Assembly: GCA_024644875.1 (NCBI GenBank)
Contig: JAHEGY010000011.1
Coordinates: 1-52,867 of the forward strand
DNA length: 52,867 bases
From: Cyclobacteriaceae bacterium
GTDB lineage: Bacteria > Bacteroidota > Bacteroidia > Cytophagales > Cyclobacteriaceae
Direction of reading: 5' to 3'
The notes under the pieces are model-generated. The model was not told where the DNA came from and did no database searches. It was given only the letters and a program-made list of their open reading frames with translations. The stretch's first letter is position 1; each line of letters starts with the position of its first letter. This document shows positions 44,669-52,867 of this stretch, piece by piece. The position numbers and the translations under genes were made by a program.

Positions 44669-45988
44669 TTATATATTGAAAATGTGTTTATTCAATTCCC
44701 TCAGTGTTTCATTTTTGAATTTATTATCAACGAGGATTGAGATATTATATCGGCTACCTCCATAGGAGATCATTCGAACCGGCACATTTTCCATAGCTCT
44801 GAAAACCTTTTGAAGAATTTCCTCCTTTTCTACTATCTTATTCCCTACAATGCAAATAATAGTCTGGTGGTCATCGACTACTATGTCCCCAAAATCCTTC
44901 AGTTCCTTCATTATTGATTTTAGATTGGAGTCATCATCGATGGTCAGGGATACGGCCACTTCAGAAGTTGATATCATATCGATGGGGGTGCGATAATTCT
45001 CAAAGATCTGAAAAATCTTTCTTAGGAAACCATAGGCCATCAGCATCCGGCTGGATTTAATCTTTATTGCTGTGATCCCATCCTTTGCCGCAACTGCTTT
45101 AATTTTTTTCTCCTCCTCTATATCACTTATTAAAGTTCCGTAAGCGTCCGGTTCCATGGTATTTTTCAGCCGAACCGGTACATTATATTTCTGCGCCGGC
45201 CATATAGAACTGGGATGCAGTATCTTGGCGCCAAAGTAAGCCAGCTCTGAGGCTTCATTAAATGATAGGTTGGAAATTGCATATGTCTTTTCCACTATCC
45301 TGGGATCGTTATTGTGCATCCCATCTATATCAGTCCAAATCTGGACTTCCGGAGCATTAATCGCGGCCCCGATCAAGGTAGCTGTGTAATCGCTGCCGCC
45401 GCGTTGCAGATTGTCTATTTCACCTTCATGGTTCCGGCATATATACCCCTGGGTCACAAATATCCCAATACCCTTATTCTGATACAGGATGCCAGAAAGT
45501 TTGTCATTTGTAAATTCTATATCAGGCTCTTTATCCTCATCAATATACATGAAATCCAGTGCGCTGATCAACTTTGAAGGTATCTCCTGTTCATCAAGGT
45601 ATAGGGAAAATATTTTTGTGGACATCAGTTCGCCCTGGGCCAGCAGTTCATTATTCAACCTCTTATTGAAAAACGCAGCAATAAGACCGTTCATGAAATC
45701 AAAGTGTTCATTGATGGCGATTATTGCTGATTCCTTAAACTTGTCCTGTGAATATAAGTCATCAATAAATGACATATAATGATCATGCAAGTCATGTATG
45801 AGCTGCCCGGCCTTATCGACCTTTTCTTCGAATAAATTCTCACCGATATCAACCAGCGTATTTGTGGTTCCGGAAAGGGCGGAGAGCACAACAATTTTGG
45901 GATCGGGGTCCTGGATTATTAACCTGGCTATATGTTGCATTCTTTCAGGTTTCCCGACGGAGGTTCCTCCAAACTTCAATGTTTTCAT
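44669..45988 (-). CDS. lysC: Aspartokinase (monofunctional)
   Basis: Aspartokinase phosphorylates aspartate, the first step toward lysine, threonine, methionine and diaminopimelate. I place the start at the ATG at 45988 (439 residues, MKTLKFGGTSVG); the TTG at 46003 is less likely. The N-terminal KFGGTSVG motif, the kinase segments LQRGGSDYTATLIGAA and EVQIWTDIDGM and two C-terminal ACT domains (about 300-439) are visible. No homoserine dehydrogenase part is fused. LysC is the closest by layout, but other isoforms cannot be excluded. The gene lies about 15 bases after ribH. Confidence 0.93.
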   Translation of the reverse strand: MKTLKFGGTSVGKPERMQHIARLIIQDPDPKIVVLSALSGTTNTLVDIGENLFEEKVDKAGQLIHDLHDHYMSFIDDLYSQDKFKESAIIAINEHFDFMNGLIAAFFNKRLNNELLAQGELMSTKIFSLYLDEQEIPSKLISALDFMYIDEDKEPDIEFTNDKLSGILYQNKGIGIFVTQGYICRNHEGEIDNLQRGGSDYTATLIGAAINAPEVQIWTDIDGMHNNDPRIVEKTYAISNLSFNEASELAYFGAKILHPSSIWPAQKYNVPVRLKNTMEPDAYGTLISDIEEEKKIKAVAAKDGITAIKIKSSRMLMAYGFLRKIFQIFENYRTPIDMISTSEVAVSLTIDDDSNLKSIMKELKDFGDIVVDDHQTIICIVGNKIVEKEEILQKVFRAMENVPVRMISYGGSRYNISILVDNKFKNETLRELNKHIFNI

Positions 45989-46003
45989 CTCAGTAATATT
46001 CAA

Positions 46004-46480
46004 TTAGAGGTTTATCATTTTTATTGCAGTGATTGCGGCCTCATCTCCTTTATTTCCATATTTCCCCCCGGCTCTGTCAAGGGCCTGCTGAAAAGAATCT
46101 GTTGTCAGCACGCCAAAGATTACCGGTTTATCATATTTAAGAGCAACATCTTTTAATCCCTGGGCCACTGACTGACATATAAATTCGAAATGCCTTGTTT
46201 CCCCCTGTATAACACAACCCAGACAAATAACAGCATCCACATTTTCTTTTTGGGCCATTTTCTGGGCGCCGAGACTTAATTCAAAACTTCCCGGCACATA
46301 GGTTTTGATAATATTCTGTTTTTGGATCCCATTTTGGACTAAAGTATTAAAAGCCCCTTCGAATAAGGAATCCGTTATCTCTTCATTCCATTCTGAAATT
46401 AATATGGCGATCCGTTTTGAAGATATATCTGCCTTATTATCTACAGTTTTAGCGCTGAGGTTTTTTTCTTTTATTGCCAT
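46004..46480 (-). CDS. ribH: 6,7-dimethyl-8-ribityllumazine synthase
   Basis: RibH makes lumazine, the last but one intermediate of riboflavin. I place the start at the ATG at 46480 (158 residues, MAIKEKNLSAK), the usual length. A longer frame from 46516 would begin inside a terminator hairpin and is rejected. Visible are SEWNEEITDSLFEGA, YVPGSFELSLGAQKMA, CLGCVIQGETRHFEFIC (catalytic histidine) and the C-terminal FGVLTTDSFQQALDRAGGK, all typical. No other riboflavin gene is in the window. A terminator-like hairpin precedes the gene and lysC follows 15 bases later. Confidence 0.95.
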   Translation of the reverse strand: MAIKEKNLSAKTVDNKADISSKRIAILISEWNEEITDSLFEGAFNTLVQNGIQKQNIIKTYVPGSFELSLGAQKMAQKENVDAVICLGCVIQGETRHFEFICQSVAQGLKDVALKYDKPVIFGVLTTDSFQQALDRAGGKYGNKGDEAAITAIKMINL

Positions 46481-46497
46481 ATCGGTAAATATTAGAT

Positions 46498-46532
46498 AAA
46501 AAAAGGGATAAAGCATCTTAGCATTATCCCTT
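46498..46532 (-). terminator. Intrinsic terminator after the TPR protein gene, just before ribH
   Basis: A perfect 9-bp stem AAGGGATAA / TTATCCCTT (46503-46511 and 46524-46532) is followed on the minus strand by a run of seven T residues (46498-46504). The hairpin lies about 20 bases after the TPR protein stop and the T-run ends 17 bases before the ribH ATG. This also argues against the longer ribH start at 46516. Confidence 0.7.
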
Positions 46533-46552
46533 ATATTATATTTTCAGGAACA

Positions 46553-47269
46553 TTACTTTGATGCTAATCCATCAAGTCGTGCTTTATGTTTTTTTGCATT
46601 CTGAAATTCACTTGATTCCGGAAATTCTTTGATAATCGTTTCAAAGCAATCACTTGCGGATTCATACTCCAATAGTTTTTCATAAGCTGTGGCAGCCTTG
46701 ACCAAGTACATAGGGCTTAAAAATTCATTGGGTTTATATTCAGCTGCTTTATTATAAAATTCTGATGCCGTACGATAGTCATTCAATTCCATATTGGCAT
46801 CCCCAATCAGCGCATAAGCCCTGGCCTGAACCACAATATCTTCTCCTGAAAATTCCGAAAGGTACTCAATAGCACTTTCAAATTCTCCCTTCTTCAGGTA
46901 AGAGGCACCAACATAGTAATTGGCAAGATTAGCAGTCTCTGTAAAACCATAATTATCAATAATATCAAGAAATCCGTAATTATTCCCATCACCATTTAAA
47001 GCCAGGTCAAGGCTATCCGATTCGAAATAATAAACGGCTTGAAACATATCGACCTGTGCCTGAGTGTTTTGGTTGGTTAAATAATATCGGCCAAGAAAAA
47101 AAGCAGATATAACCAGGGCTATGGAACCCAGGGCAATAAGAACTACTTTCTTGTTTTTTTCAAGATACTGTTCTGTTTTTGAAAGCCTTTCTGCTAAAGC
47201 TTCAGGACTTTCCAGTAGTTCATTACCCTTTTTTATATCCTTCTTCTTCCTGTATTTCGTCTTTGCCAT
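46553..47269 (-). CDS. TPR-containing membrane-anchored protein (YfgM-like layout)
   Basis: The 238-residue product has a basic N-terminus, one membrane helix (about 41-60) and then four to five tetratricopeptide repeats, for example YVGASYLKKGEFESAIEYLSEF and DANMELNDYRTASEFYNKAAEYKPNE. This layout is that of YfgM-like proteins, which sit at the inner membrane and bind secretion or chaperone partners. The domain is too general to fix a function. A terminator follows, and pdhA lies 60 bases upstream, perhaps on another transcript: a -7-like box (TACTTTTG, minus strand, 47288-47295) lies between them. Confidence 0.85.
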   Translation of the reverse strand: MAKTKYRKKKDIKKGNELLESPEALAERLSKTEQYLEKNKKVVLIALGSIALVISAFFLGRYYLTNQNTQAQVDMFQAVYYFESDSLDLALNGDGNNYGFLDIIDNYGFTETANLANYYVGASYLKKGEFESAIEYLSEFSGEDIVVQARAYALIGDANMELNDYRTASEFYNKAAEYKPNEFLSPMYLVKAATAYEKLLEYESASDCFETIIKEFPESSEFQNAKKHKARLDGLASK

Positions 47270-47329
47270 TTTTCATTTTTTAGGGTGCAAAAGTACTATT
47301 TTTAATTTAAAAAGTGAATTATCAAAAAA

Positions 47330-48370
47330 TTAATCCACTACGAATGGATAATCCTCCTGCACATAAACATCCTTGTATAATTCATCAGTAGACGGGAAAG
47401 AAGATTTCTCGGAAAACTTAACGGATTCTGCCACCTGGTCTTTTATGTCCTTATTGATCTTTTCTAAATCTTCCTCTGTGGCATATTTATTTTTAAGTAT
47501 GCTGTCCTTCACCTGTTCTATAGGGTCCCGCTTTTTATAAGCTTCCAATTCCTCCTTAGTCCGGTATTTGGCCGGATCTGACATTGAATGCCCTTTATAC
47601 CGGTAAGTTCTTAATTCCAGTAATGTGGGTCCATCACCTTTCCGGGCCCTTTCAGCAGCATGGGCAATGGCATGATGTACTTCTTCAACATTCATGGCAT
47701 CAACAGACCTGGATGGCATATCATAAGCTTCCCCCAGGGTGTATAAGTCATGGACATTGGAGGTTCTTTGTACTGAAGTCCCCATTGCATAGCCATTATT
47801 TTCAATGGCAAATATCACGGGCAATTTATAATGCATTGCCAGGTTTAATGATTCATGAAATGAACCCTGCCGGACAGCCCCATCACCCATATATGTGATA
47901 CATACTTTTTTTGTTTTATTATATTTCTCAGAGAATGCCAATCCTACGCCCAGCGGGACCTGTCCTCCGACAATTCCATGGCCGCCGACAAAACCCCTTT
48001 CTTTATCGAACATATGCATAGAGCCTCCCTTTCCTTTAGAAACACCGGTTTCTTTACCGAATAGTTCAGCCATGATATGTTTTGGATCAGTTCCCAGAGC
48101 AAGAGGATGGGCATGATCCCTGTACGCTGTAATGTATTTGTCTCCTTTTTCAAGGGCTGTGACGGCCCCGGCTGCACAGGCTTCCTGACCTATATATAAA
48201 TGACAAAATCCACGGATCTTCTGTTGTCCATATAATTGGCCGGCCTTTTCTTCAAACTTTCTCATCAGGTACATACTTTCATACCAGTACATATATGTTT
48301 CCTTTGAAAAACCTGACTTGGCGTTTACCTTTGTTTTTCGGGTTGATGTTGTTTTGGTCTTTTTTGCCAT
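47330..48370 (-). CDS. pdhA: Pyruvate dehydrogenase E1 component, alpha subunit
   Basis: PdhA is the thiamine-diphosphate-binding half of the E1 enzyme that decarboxylates pyruvate to feed acetyl-CoA synthesis. The 346-residue product has RGFCHLYIGQEACAAGA, the TPP motif GDGAVRQGSFHESLNLA (starting at 162), AIENNGYAMGTSVQRTS and the loop YRYKGHSMSDPAKYR. The N-terminus has a short basic extension (about 20 residues). The beta subunit and E2 genes are not in the window. The gene is divergent from recF. Confidence 0.94.
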   Translation of the reverse strand: MAKKTKTTSTRKTKVNAKSGFSKETYMYWYESMYLMRKFEEKAGQLYGQQKIRGFCHLYIGQEACAAGAVTALEKGDKYITAYRDHAHPLALGTDPKHIMAELFGKETGVSKGKGGSMHMFDKERGFVGGHGIVGGQVPLGVGLAFSEKYNKTKKVCITYMGDGAVRQGSFHESLNLAMHYKLPVIFAIENNGYAMGTSVQRTSNVHDLYTLGEAYDMPSRSVDAMNVEEVHHAIAHAAERARKGDGPTLLELRTYRYKGHSMSDPAKYRTKEELEAYKKRDPIEQVKDSILKNKYATEEDLEKINKDIKDQVAESVKFSEKSSFPSTDELYKDVYVQEDYPFVVD

Positions 48371-48477
48371 ATAATTTTTATTTCAAGCCCAATAATTGCT
48401 AAATGAACCTCAAAATTAACTTAAAGAAATTTTGTAGATTGCGAAATTAATTAAAAAAGTCTCAACAAAGAAATTTA

Positions 48478-49587
48478 ATGTATCTTGAAACCCTCCGTCT
48501 AATTAATTTTAAGAACTACCAGAACATTGAATTCAAGTTTAATGAAGAGATAAATTGTTTAGTAGGTGAGAATGGTGTAGGTAAAACAAATGTACTTGAT
48601 GCGATCTACTATCTGTCACTGGCGAAGAGTTCCTTTAATACATCTGATAATCAGATCATCCGGCATGGTGAATCCCATTTTTCAATTTTAGGGAAATTCC
48701 AGAAGGATGATAAATTTTTCGATGTAAAATGTAAATCGGCACCCAACAATAAAAAGTCCATCTCAATAAACGACAAGGAGTATGAAAGGATCAGGGATCA
48801 TATTGGATCATTTCCTGTTGTCTTAATATCGCCAAATGACACAGATATTATCAGGGGAATCGGTGAAAACCGAAGAAAATTCGTGGATGGGGTGATTGCC
48901 CAAATCGACAGAGACTATCTGAATAATTTGTTACAATACAATCATGCCCTGAAACAAAGGAATTCGCTACTTAAACATACCGAGAACATATCCCAGTTAG
49001 ATCATGACCTTATTGAAACATTTGATCAGTCCTTATTAAATACGGGGAAGCAAATTCACGCATTCAGACGAAAATTCATTGATCGGTTTCTTCCGGTTTT
49101 GCAAAGATTGTATTCAGACATATCAGATCATAAAGAAATTATTGAGATCCATTATCGTTCGGACATGGAGGATGCTGATTTTGAGAAACTTTTAAAAGAA
49201 ACGCTGCACAAAGACATCCTGTTAAATCGTACCTCAACAGGTATCCATCGCGATGATTACCTGATTAAGATCGATGGATACCCTATGAAGAAATTTGCAT
49301 CTCAGGGCCAGCAGAAATCTTTGATTGTATCACTCAAAATTGCCCAGTTCGAGATTATGAGAGAAGAAAGTGGATTCAAGCCCATTCTTCTGATGGACGA
49401 CGTATTCGATAAACTTGACGACCATAGAATTGCGAAAATCATGAATCTTGTTGCTGGTCACACTTTTGGCCAGATATTCGTTACTGATGCAAGGCCTGAA
49501 CGTACATTATCTATATTTGAATCCATTGATTCCGGAATAAACATATATCAAATACATGAAGGGAAGACCGAGCTATTATCTTCCTGA
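48478..49587 (+). CDS. recF: DNA replication and repair protein RecF
   Basis: RecF is an SMC-like ATPase that loads RecA at gaps through RecO and RecR. The 369-residue product has the N-terminal LRLINFKNYQNIEF, the Walker A GENGVGKTN (30-38), SQGQQKSLIVSLKIAQF (signature) and Walker B LLMDDVFDKLDDHR, and ends with the usual short tail. The length is typical. In this window it is next to gltX rather than dnaN or gyrB. The gap to gltX is 39 bases and a -7-like box lies in it. Confidence 0.95.
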   Translation: MYLETLRLINFKNYQNIEFKFNEEINCLVGENGVGKTNVLDAIYYLSLAKSSFNTSDNQIIRHGESHFSILGKFQKDDKFFDVKCKSAPNNKKSISINDKEYERIRDHIGSFPVVLISPNDTDIIRGIGENRRKFVDGVIAQIDRDYLNNLLQYNHALKQRNSLLKHTENISQLDHDLIETFDQSLLNTGKQIHAFRRKFIDRFLPVLQRLYSDISDHKEIIEIHYRSDMEDADFEKLLKETLHKDILLNRTSTGIHRDDYLIKIDGYPMKKFASQGQQKSLIVSLKIAQFEIMREESGFKPILLMDDVFDKLDDHRIAKIMNLVAGHTFGQIFVTDARPERTLSIFESIDSGINIYQIHEGKTELLSS

Positions 49588-49606
49588 AAAGATAGATGAT
49601 ATTTAG

Positions 49607-49614
49607 TAGATTTG
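49607..49614 (+). promoter_or_regulatory. Candidate -7 box upstream of gltX
   Basis: TAGATTTG is an exact TAnnTTTG match, 12 bases before the ATG at 49627. If it is used, the gltX leader would be very short. No clear -33 element is seen, so the match may be chance. Confidence 0.3.
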
Positions 49615-49626
49615 TAACAAAGTTAA

Positions 49627-51171
49627 ATGATGAAAAAAGCGGTGAGAGTAAGATTTGCACCAAGTCCTACAGGGCCCTTGCACATAGGGGGTGTTAGAAC
49701 GGCATTATACAATTATTTATTTGCCAGACATTTAGACGGGAATTTTATTCTGCGTATCGAAGATACCGATCAATCCAGGTATGTCAGCGGTGCTGAAGAC
49801 TATATAAAAGAATCATTATCGTGGTTGAATATTCTTCCTGATGAAGGATTAGATGACAATGGTCCTCACAAACCTTACAGGCAGTCCGAAAGAAAGGAGA
49901 TATATCAGAGATATGCTGAACTATTGCTAGATAACAAGCTGGCATATTATGCTTTCGATACCCCTGAGGAACTCGAAAATATGAGAAACCGGTTAAAATC
50001 GCAGGGAATAAGTATGCCTCAATACAATTGTCACTCGAGAAGTAGTATGGTTAATTCCTTAACTATTTCATCTGATGAAGTAGAGAATAAAATCGAGGCT
50101 GGAGAGAAATATGTAATCAGGTTAAAGGTGCCGGCAAATGAAGCTATCGAATTCACAGATTTAATACGTGGCGAGATTAGTGTTGCATCTGATACCATTG
50201 ACGATAAAATATTGATTAAATCAGATGGATTACCAACATATCATCTGGCTAATGTCGTTGATGACCATCTTATGGGTATAACTCATGTGATCCGGGGAGA
50301 GGAATGGCTACCCAGCGCTCCATTACATATTCTTTTATATCAATTTCTGGGCTGGAAGGAAAGCATGCCAGAGTTTGCCCACTTACCTTTAATCTTAAAA
50401 CCAGAAGGAACCGGAAAATTAAGTAAGCGTGATGGCGACAAACATGGATTCCCGGTTTTCCCTATAAACTGGACCGATCCTGCAAGTGGAGATAAAAGTA
50501 TTGGATTTAGAGAGAATGGATATCTCCCGTCCGCTATGGTCAATTTTCTTGCTTTTCTGGGGTGGAACCCTGGGACCGAACAGGAACTTTTCAGCATAGA
50601 GGATCTTGTAAGGGAATTTTCAATAGAAAGGGTGAACAAAGGAGGAGCAAAATTTGATATTGAGAAGGCTAAGTGGTACAATCAGCAATATATAAAGCTA
50701 TTACCAGATGCTGATATGGGAGCATATTTATTTGAAGAGTTAAACCAGAAAGGGATAAAAGCTGACCCGGAATATGTGACCAGGGTTGCGATTGCCTTTA
50801 AAGAAAGAATTACCTTTCTCCATGAGCTTTATGGAATCAGTTCTTATTTTTTTATAAGACCTGAAAGTTATGACGAAAAGGTGATCAGGAAAAAATGGAC
50901 TTCAATAAATATTGAATTTTTAAATAATTATGCTGCCGAACTGAATAAGGATTATGAAAAATTCGACGGGGATCTAGCCAAGCGTATTATGCAGCCGATC
51001 CTTGACAAAATGGATATAGGTATGGGATCCGTAATGCAAGTATTAAGAGTTACCATAACCGGTGTTACATCCGGAATTGATCTTATGAATACTATCGAAC
51101 TTCTTGGACAGAGGGAAGTCAGCAAAAGGATAGAAATCGCAATCGAAAGACTGGCTGATTTTGTTAAATAA
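49627..51171 (+). CDS. gltX: Glutamyl-tRNA synthetase
   Basis: GltX charges tRNA-Glu. The 514-residue product is a class I synthetase with the HIGH region FAPSPTGPLHIGGVRTALYNYLFA (residues 10-33) and LRIEDTDQSR. VIRGEEWLPSAPLH and the KMSKS-type loop GKLSKRDGDKHG follow, and the C-terminal anticodon-binding part is helical. The start is at one of two adjacent ATG codons (49627 or 49630). The small charged protein gene starts one base after the stop, so the two are likely coupled. Confidence 0.97.
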   Translation: MMKKAVRVRFAPSPTGPLHIGGVRTALYNYLFARHLDGNFILRIEDTDQSRYVSGAEDYIKESLSWLNILPDEGLDDNGPHKPYRQSERKEIYQRYAELLLDNKLAYYAFDTPEELENMRNRLKSQGISMPQYNCHSRSSMVNSLTISSDEVENKIEAGEKYVIRLKVPANEAIEFTDLIRGEISVASDTIDDKILIKSDGLPTYHLANVVDDHLMGITHVIRGEEWLPSAPLHILLYQFLGWKESMPEFAHLPLILKPEGTGKLSKRDGDKHGFPVFPINWTDPASGDKSIGFRENGYLPSAMVNFLAFLGWNPGTEQELFSIEDLVREFSIERVNKGGAKFDIEKAKWYNQQYIKLLPDADMGAYLFEELNQKGIKADPEYVTRVAIAFKERITFLHELYGISSYFFIRPESYDEKVIRKKWTSINIEFLNNYAAELNKDYEKFDGDLAKRIMQPILDKMDIGMGSVMQVLRVTITGVTSGIDLMNTIELLGQREVSKRIEIAIERLADFVK

Positions 51172-51172
51172 G

Positions 51173-51397
51173 ATGACTAAGAAAAAAGCCAATAAAACAC
51201 CAAAAAAAGAAATTACGGAAGAGAATAAAAACCTTCCTGGATTTGATATTCGTATCAATTCCTTCGGCGAGGTCCAGTCAACATATGATATTGAAGAAGT
51301 AAATGCATTTTTAAATAAGAACCTGCCTGACAAAAAGCTAAAGAACAAGGTGAAAGAAGGCGAAGATGAGGAGGATAAACCTGATTCTGATCAATAA
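51173..51397 (+). CDS. Small charged protein, unknown function
   Basis: I place the start at the ATG at 51173 (74 residues), one base after the gltX stop. The product is very rich in Lys and Glu and has no signal peptide. The middle has DIRINSFGEVQSTYDIEEVNAFLNKNLPDKK, a possible short helix-strand core, and the end is acidic (EGEDEEDKPDSDQ). Small charged genes of this kind directly after gltX occur in other Bacteroidota as far as I recall, which suggests a real gene, but I cannot name a function. Confidence 0.7.
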   Translation: MTKKKANKTPKKEITEENKNLPGFDIRINSFGEVQSTYDIEEVNAFLNKNLPDKKLKNKVKEGEDEEDKPDSDQ

Positions 51398-51540
51398 ATT
51401 TTCTGCCCCGTAATATTTTTTAATATCATGTTGAATTATTTAATAAACCCTAGTAAATTCAATGAATAATATCTTTTAAAGGATTTTTAAAATAAATTTA
51501 ACCACAAGAATTAATATATCTTAAAATTAAACTTTTTGCT

Positions 51541-52626
51541 ATGAAGAAATCAACCTTTCTAATTATATCACTGGCACTTATTTTTATGAATTGTGGCGGT
51601 GACAATTCTAAAAAAAATGAGCTAAAAAAGCAGGCCGAAGAATATGCGGAAAGCATGAAGATTGAAGAAGAGATTGGCGGACAGGTAAAAGCCATGTTCC
51701 AACCGCTACCTGCTGTTGCCGAAAATCCTGATAATCCAATTACCGATGAAAAGTTAAAACTGGGTAAGATTTTATATTTCGACAACCGATTATCCAAGGA
51801 CCAGACACAGAGCTGCAATACTTGTCATAACCTGTCTACTTTTGGTGTTGATAATAAGCAGTTCTCCGATGGCGACGATGGCACAAGCCTTGGTGACCGA
51901 AACTCCCCAACTGTTCTAAATGCTGCTTTTCATACGAGTCAATTCTGGGATAGCCGGGCACAGGATGTTGAAGAGCAGGCTGGATTGCCAATCTTAAATC
52001 CGGTGGAAATGAACATTCCATCCGAAGATTTCGTTATTAAAAGACTTGCAGCCACCGATTTATATCCACCATTATTTACTGCAGCATTTCCTGAAGATAG
52101 CAATCCACTTACTTTTGATAACCTTATGAAAGCCATTGGTGCGTTTGAGCGTACGCTTGTAACACCTTCGAAATTCGATGATTATCTAAAGGGAAATAAG
52201 GGTGCACTAAGCCTGGAAGAAAAGAAAGGCCTGAAAACTTTTATTAATGTGGGTTGCCTGACTTGTCATACAGGGAGTCAGTTAGGTGGAAATATGCTTC
52301 AAAAATTTGGAGTATACGATAACTACTGGGACCTGACGGGAAGTGATCCTATTGATGAAGGAAGGTTTAAAGAAACCGGGAATGAAGCTGATAAATATAT
52401 GTTCAAAGTACCAACACTCAGAAATGTGGCCATGACCTATCCTTATTTTCATGATGGAAGTGTTGAAAAACTTGAAGATGCGGTAAAGATCATTGCTAAG
52501 TTAAACCTGAATAAGGATATCACTGAGGAGGAGGCCAAGCGTATAGTTATATTTCTTAACACATTAACCGGGGACGTGCCTGAAGATGTTAAAAAAATCC
52601 CCGATGAACTAAATCCTGCTTCATAA
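51541..52626 (+). CDS. Di-heme cytochrome c peroxidase, lipoprotein
   Basis: The 361-residue product is a MauG/CcpA-type di-heme protein that reduces hydrogen peroxide in the periplasm. It has a lipoprotein signal ending in FMNC (C18), then the two heme-binding motifs SCNTCH (C92, C95, H96) and GCLTCH (C239, C242, H243). The conserved FDNRLSKDQTQSC, DRNSPTVLNAAFH, QFWDSRA, NPVEM and FKVPTLRNVAMTYPYFHDGS segments are also present. Such enzymes take electrons from a small cytochrome or cupredoxin. The gene ends in a strong intrinsic terminator. Confidence 0.93.
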   Translation: MKKSTFLIISLALIFMNCGGDNSKKNELKKQAEEYAESMKIEEEIGGQVKAMFQPLPAVAENPDNPITDEKLKLGKILYFDNRLSKDQTQSCNTCHNLSTFGVDNKQFSDGDDGTSLGDRNSPTVLNAAFHTSQFWDSRAQDVEEQAGLPILNPVEMNIPSEDFVIKRLAATDLYPPLFTAAFPEDSNPLTFDNLMKAIGAFERTLVTPSKFDDYLKGNKGALSLEEKKGLKTFINVGCLTCHTGSQLGGNMLQKFGVYDNYWDLTGSDPIDEGRFKETGNEADKYMFKVPTLRNVAMTYPYFHDGSVEKLEDAVKIIAKLNLNKDITEEEAKRIVIFLNTLTGDVPEDVKKIPDELNPAS

Positions 52627-52632
52627 TTTATG

Positions 52633-52663
52633 GAGGCTGTTCATGAGAACAGCCTCTTTTTTT
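52633..52663 (+). terminator. Intrinsic terminator after the cytochrome c peroxidase gene
   Basis: A perfect 10-bp stem GAGGCTGTTC / GAACAGCCTC with loop ATGA, followed by seven T residues. The stem core GAGGCTGT / ACAGCCTC is the same as in the terminator at 30364-30388. It starts 7 bases after the stop. Confidence 0.85.
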
Positions 52664-52794
52664 CGCTTGGATAATCTTGATATAATCAATGGTTATCGGT
52701 TTCGTATGCGAATGTACTGAGTTCGATTCAAAATTGAGAACGTTTGGGACTCCATTCAGGCAATGAACACATCACATAACCTATTTATTATCAG

Positions 52795-52867
52795 TTACTT
52801 ATCTATTAACCCGCTAATTATATCTCTTATTTCTGCCCAACTTCTGTCATCTAATCTTGCACCGTAC
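52795..52867 (-). CDS. Possible C-terminal end of a gene that runs off the right edge
   Basis: On the minus strand one frame is open from the window edge to a TAA at 52795 and gives 23 residues (YGARLDDRSWAEIRD... and a hydrophobic end). The composition is protein-like, but the stretch is too short for firm support. The rest lies outside the window, and no family can be named. About 130 bases to its left, up to the terminator, hold nothing I can identify. Confidence 0.3.
   Translation of the reverse strand, partial: YGARLDDRSWAEIRDIISGLIDK

Noticed and set aside
46481-46516. Longer N-terminus for ribH starting at 46516.
   Set aside because: The codons fall inside the terminator hairpin and the extra residues do not fit the family; the ATG at 46480 gives the usual length.
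46004-46553. Possible FMN riboswitch before ribH.
   Set aside because: The space before the gene is about 70 bases and is filled by a simple terminator hairpin; none of the conserved multi-stem riboswitch elements is seen.
52711-52735. A GTTCGATTC sequence after the cytochrome c peroxidase terminator that looks like a tRNA T-loop.
   Set aside because: No acceptor stem, anticodon stem or D-arm can be formed around it.

Overview
The window looks like ordinary core chromosome of a free-living member of the Bacteroidota. The signs are AT-rich DNA, a fused SecD-SecF, a fused glutamate formimidoyltransferase/cyclodeaminase in the histidine pathway, a GH3-family enzyme next to lptB and recJ, several predicted lipoproteins, a two-component-type propeller protein, weak Shine-Dalgarno sequences, and repeated TAnnTTTG -7 boxes (the Bacteroidota housekeeping promoter type). 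I see no rRNA, tRNA, CRISPR array, insertion sequence, prophage or integrase. A genus cannot be named from this.

Left part (1-16.7 kb, almost all on the minus strand): the N-terminal part of a secreted propeller regulator that runs off the edge; the block recJ-lptB-GH3; a giant 1653-residue secreted protein followed by a TPR sensor histidine kinase; and tpiA, a small predicted knotted secreted protein, and prmA. Next come a HupE/UreJ-like membrane protein, a 2H phosphoesterase, secDF and a small membrane protein. A tight operon follows: a DHH phosphoesterase, two FKBP lipoproteins, rdgB and udk.

Middle (24.6-34.9 kb, mixed strands): ndk and scpA are convergent, and dxs with an alpha/beta hydrolase runs divergently from scpA. 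After these come a membrane protein with a zinc-ribbon-like tail, small secreted proteins, a nitroreductase, an aminotransferase and a PlsC-like acyltransferase. The two gene-free stretches of about 300 bases here hold hairpins and palindromes.

Right part (35-52.9 kb): a histidine-degradation operon (SDR-hutH-hutU-hutI-ftcD) converts histidine to glutamate with the C1 unit passed to tetrahydrofolate. It is followed by a cation diffusion facilitator whose start is unclear, an aldo/keto reductase with a glutathione peroxidase, aspartokinase, ribH, a TPR membrane protein and pdhA. On the plus strand are recF, gltX, a small charged protein and a di-heme cytochrome c peroxidase lipoprotein.

The most notable points are the predicted 7(1)-knot protein between tpiA and prmA; three places where an intrinsic-terminator hairpin ends at, or within 20 bases of, the next gene's start codon; the unrecognised giant acidic secreted protein paired with a histidine kinase; and a cation transporter whose first membrane helix lies upstream of any ATG. 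I did not find a clear multi-gene system of a new kind.
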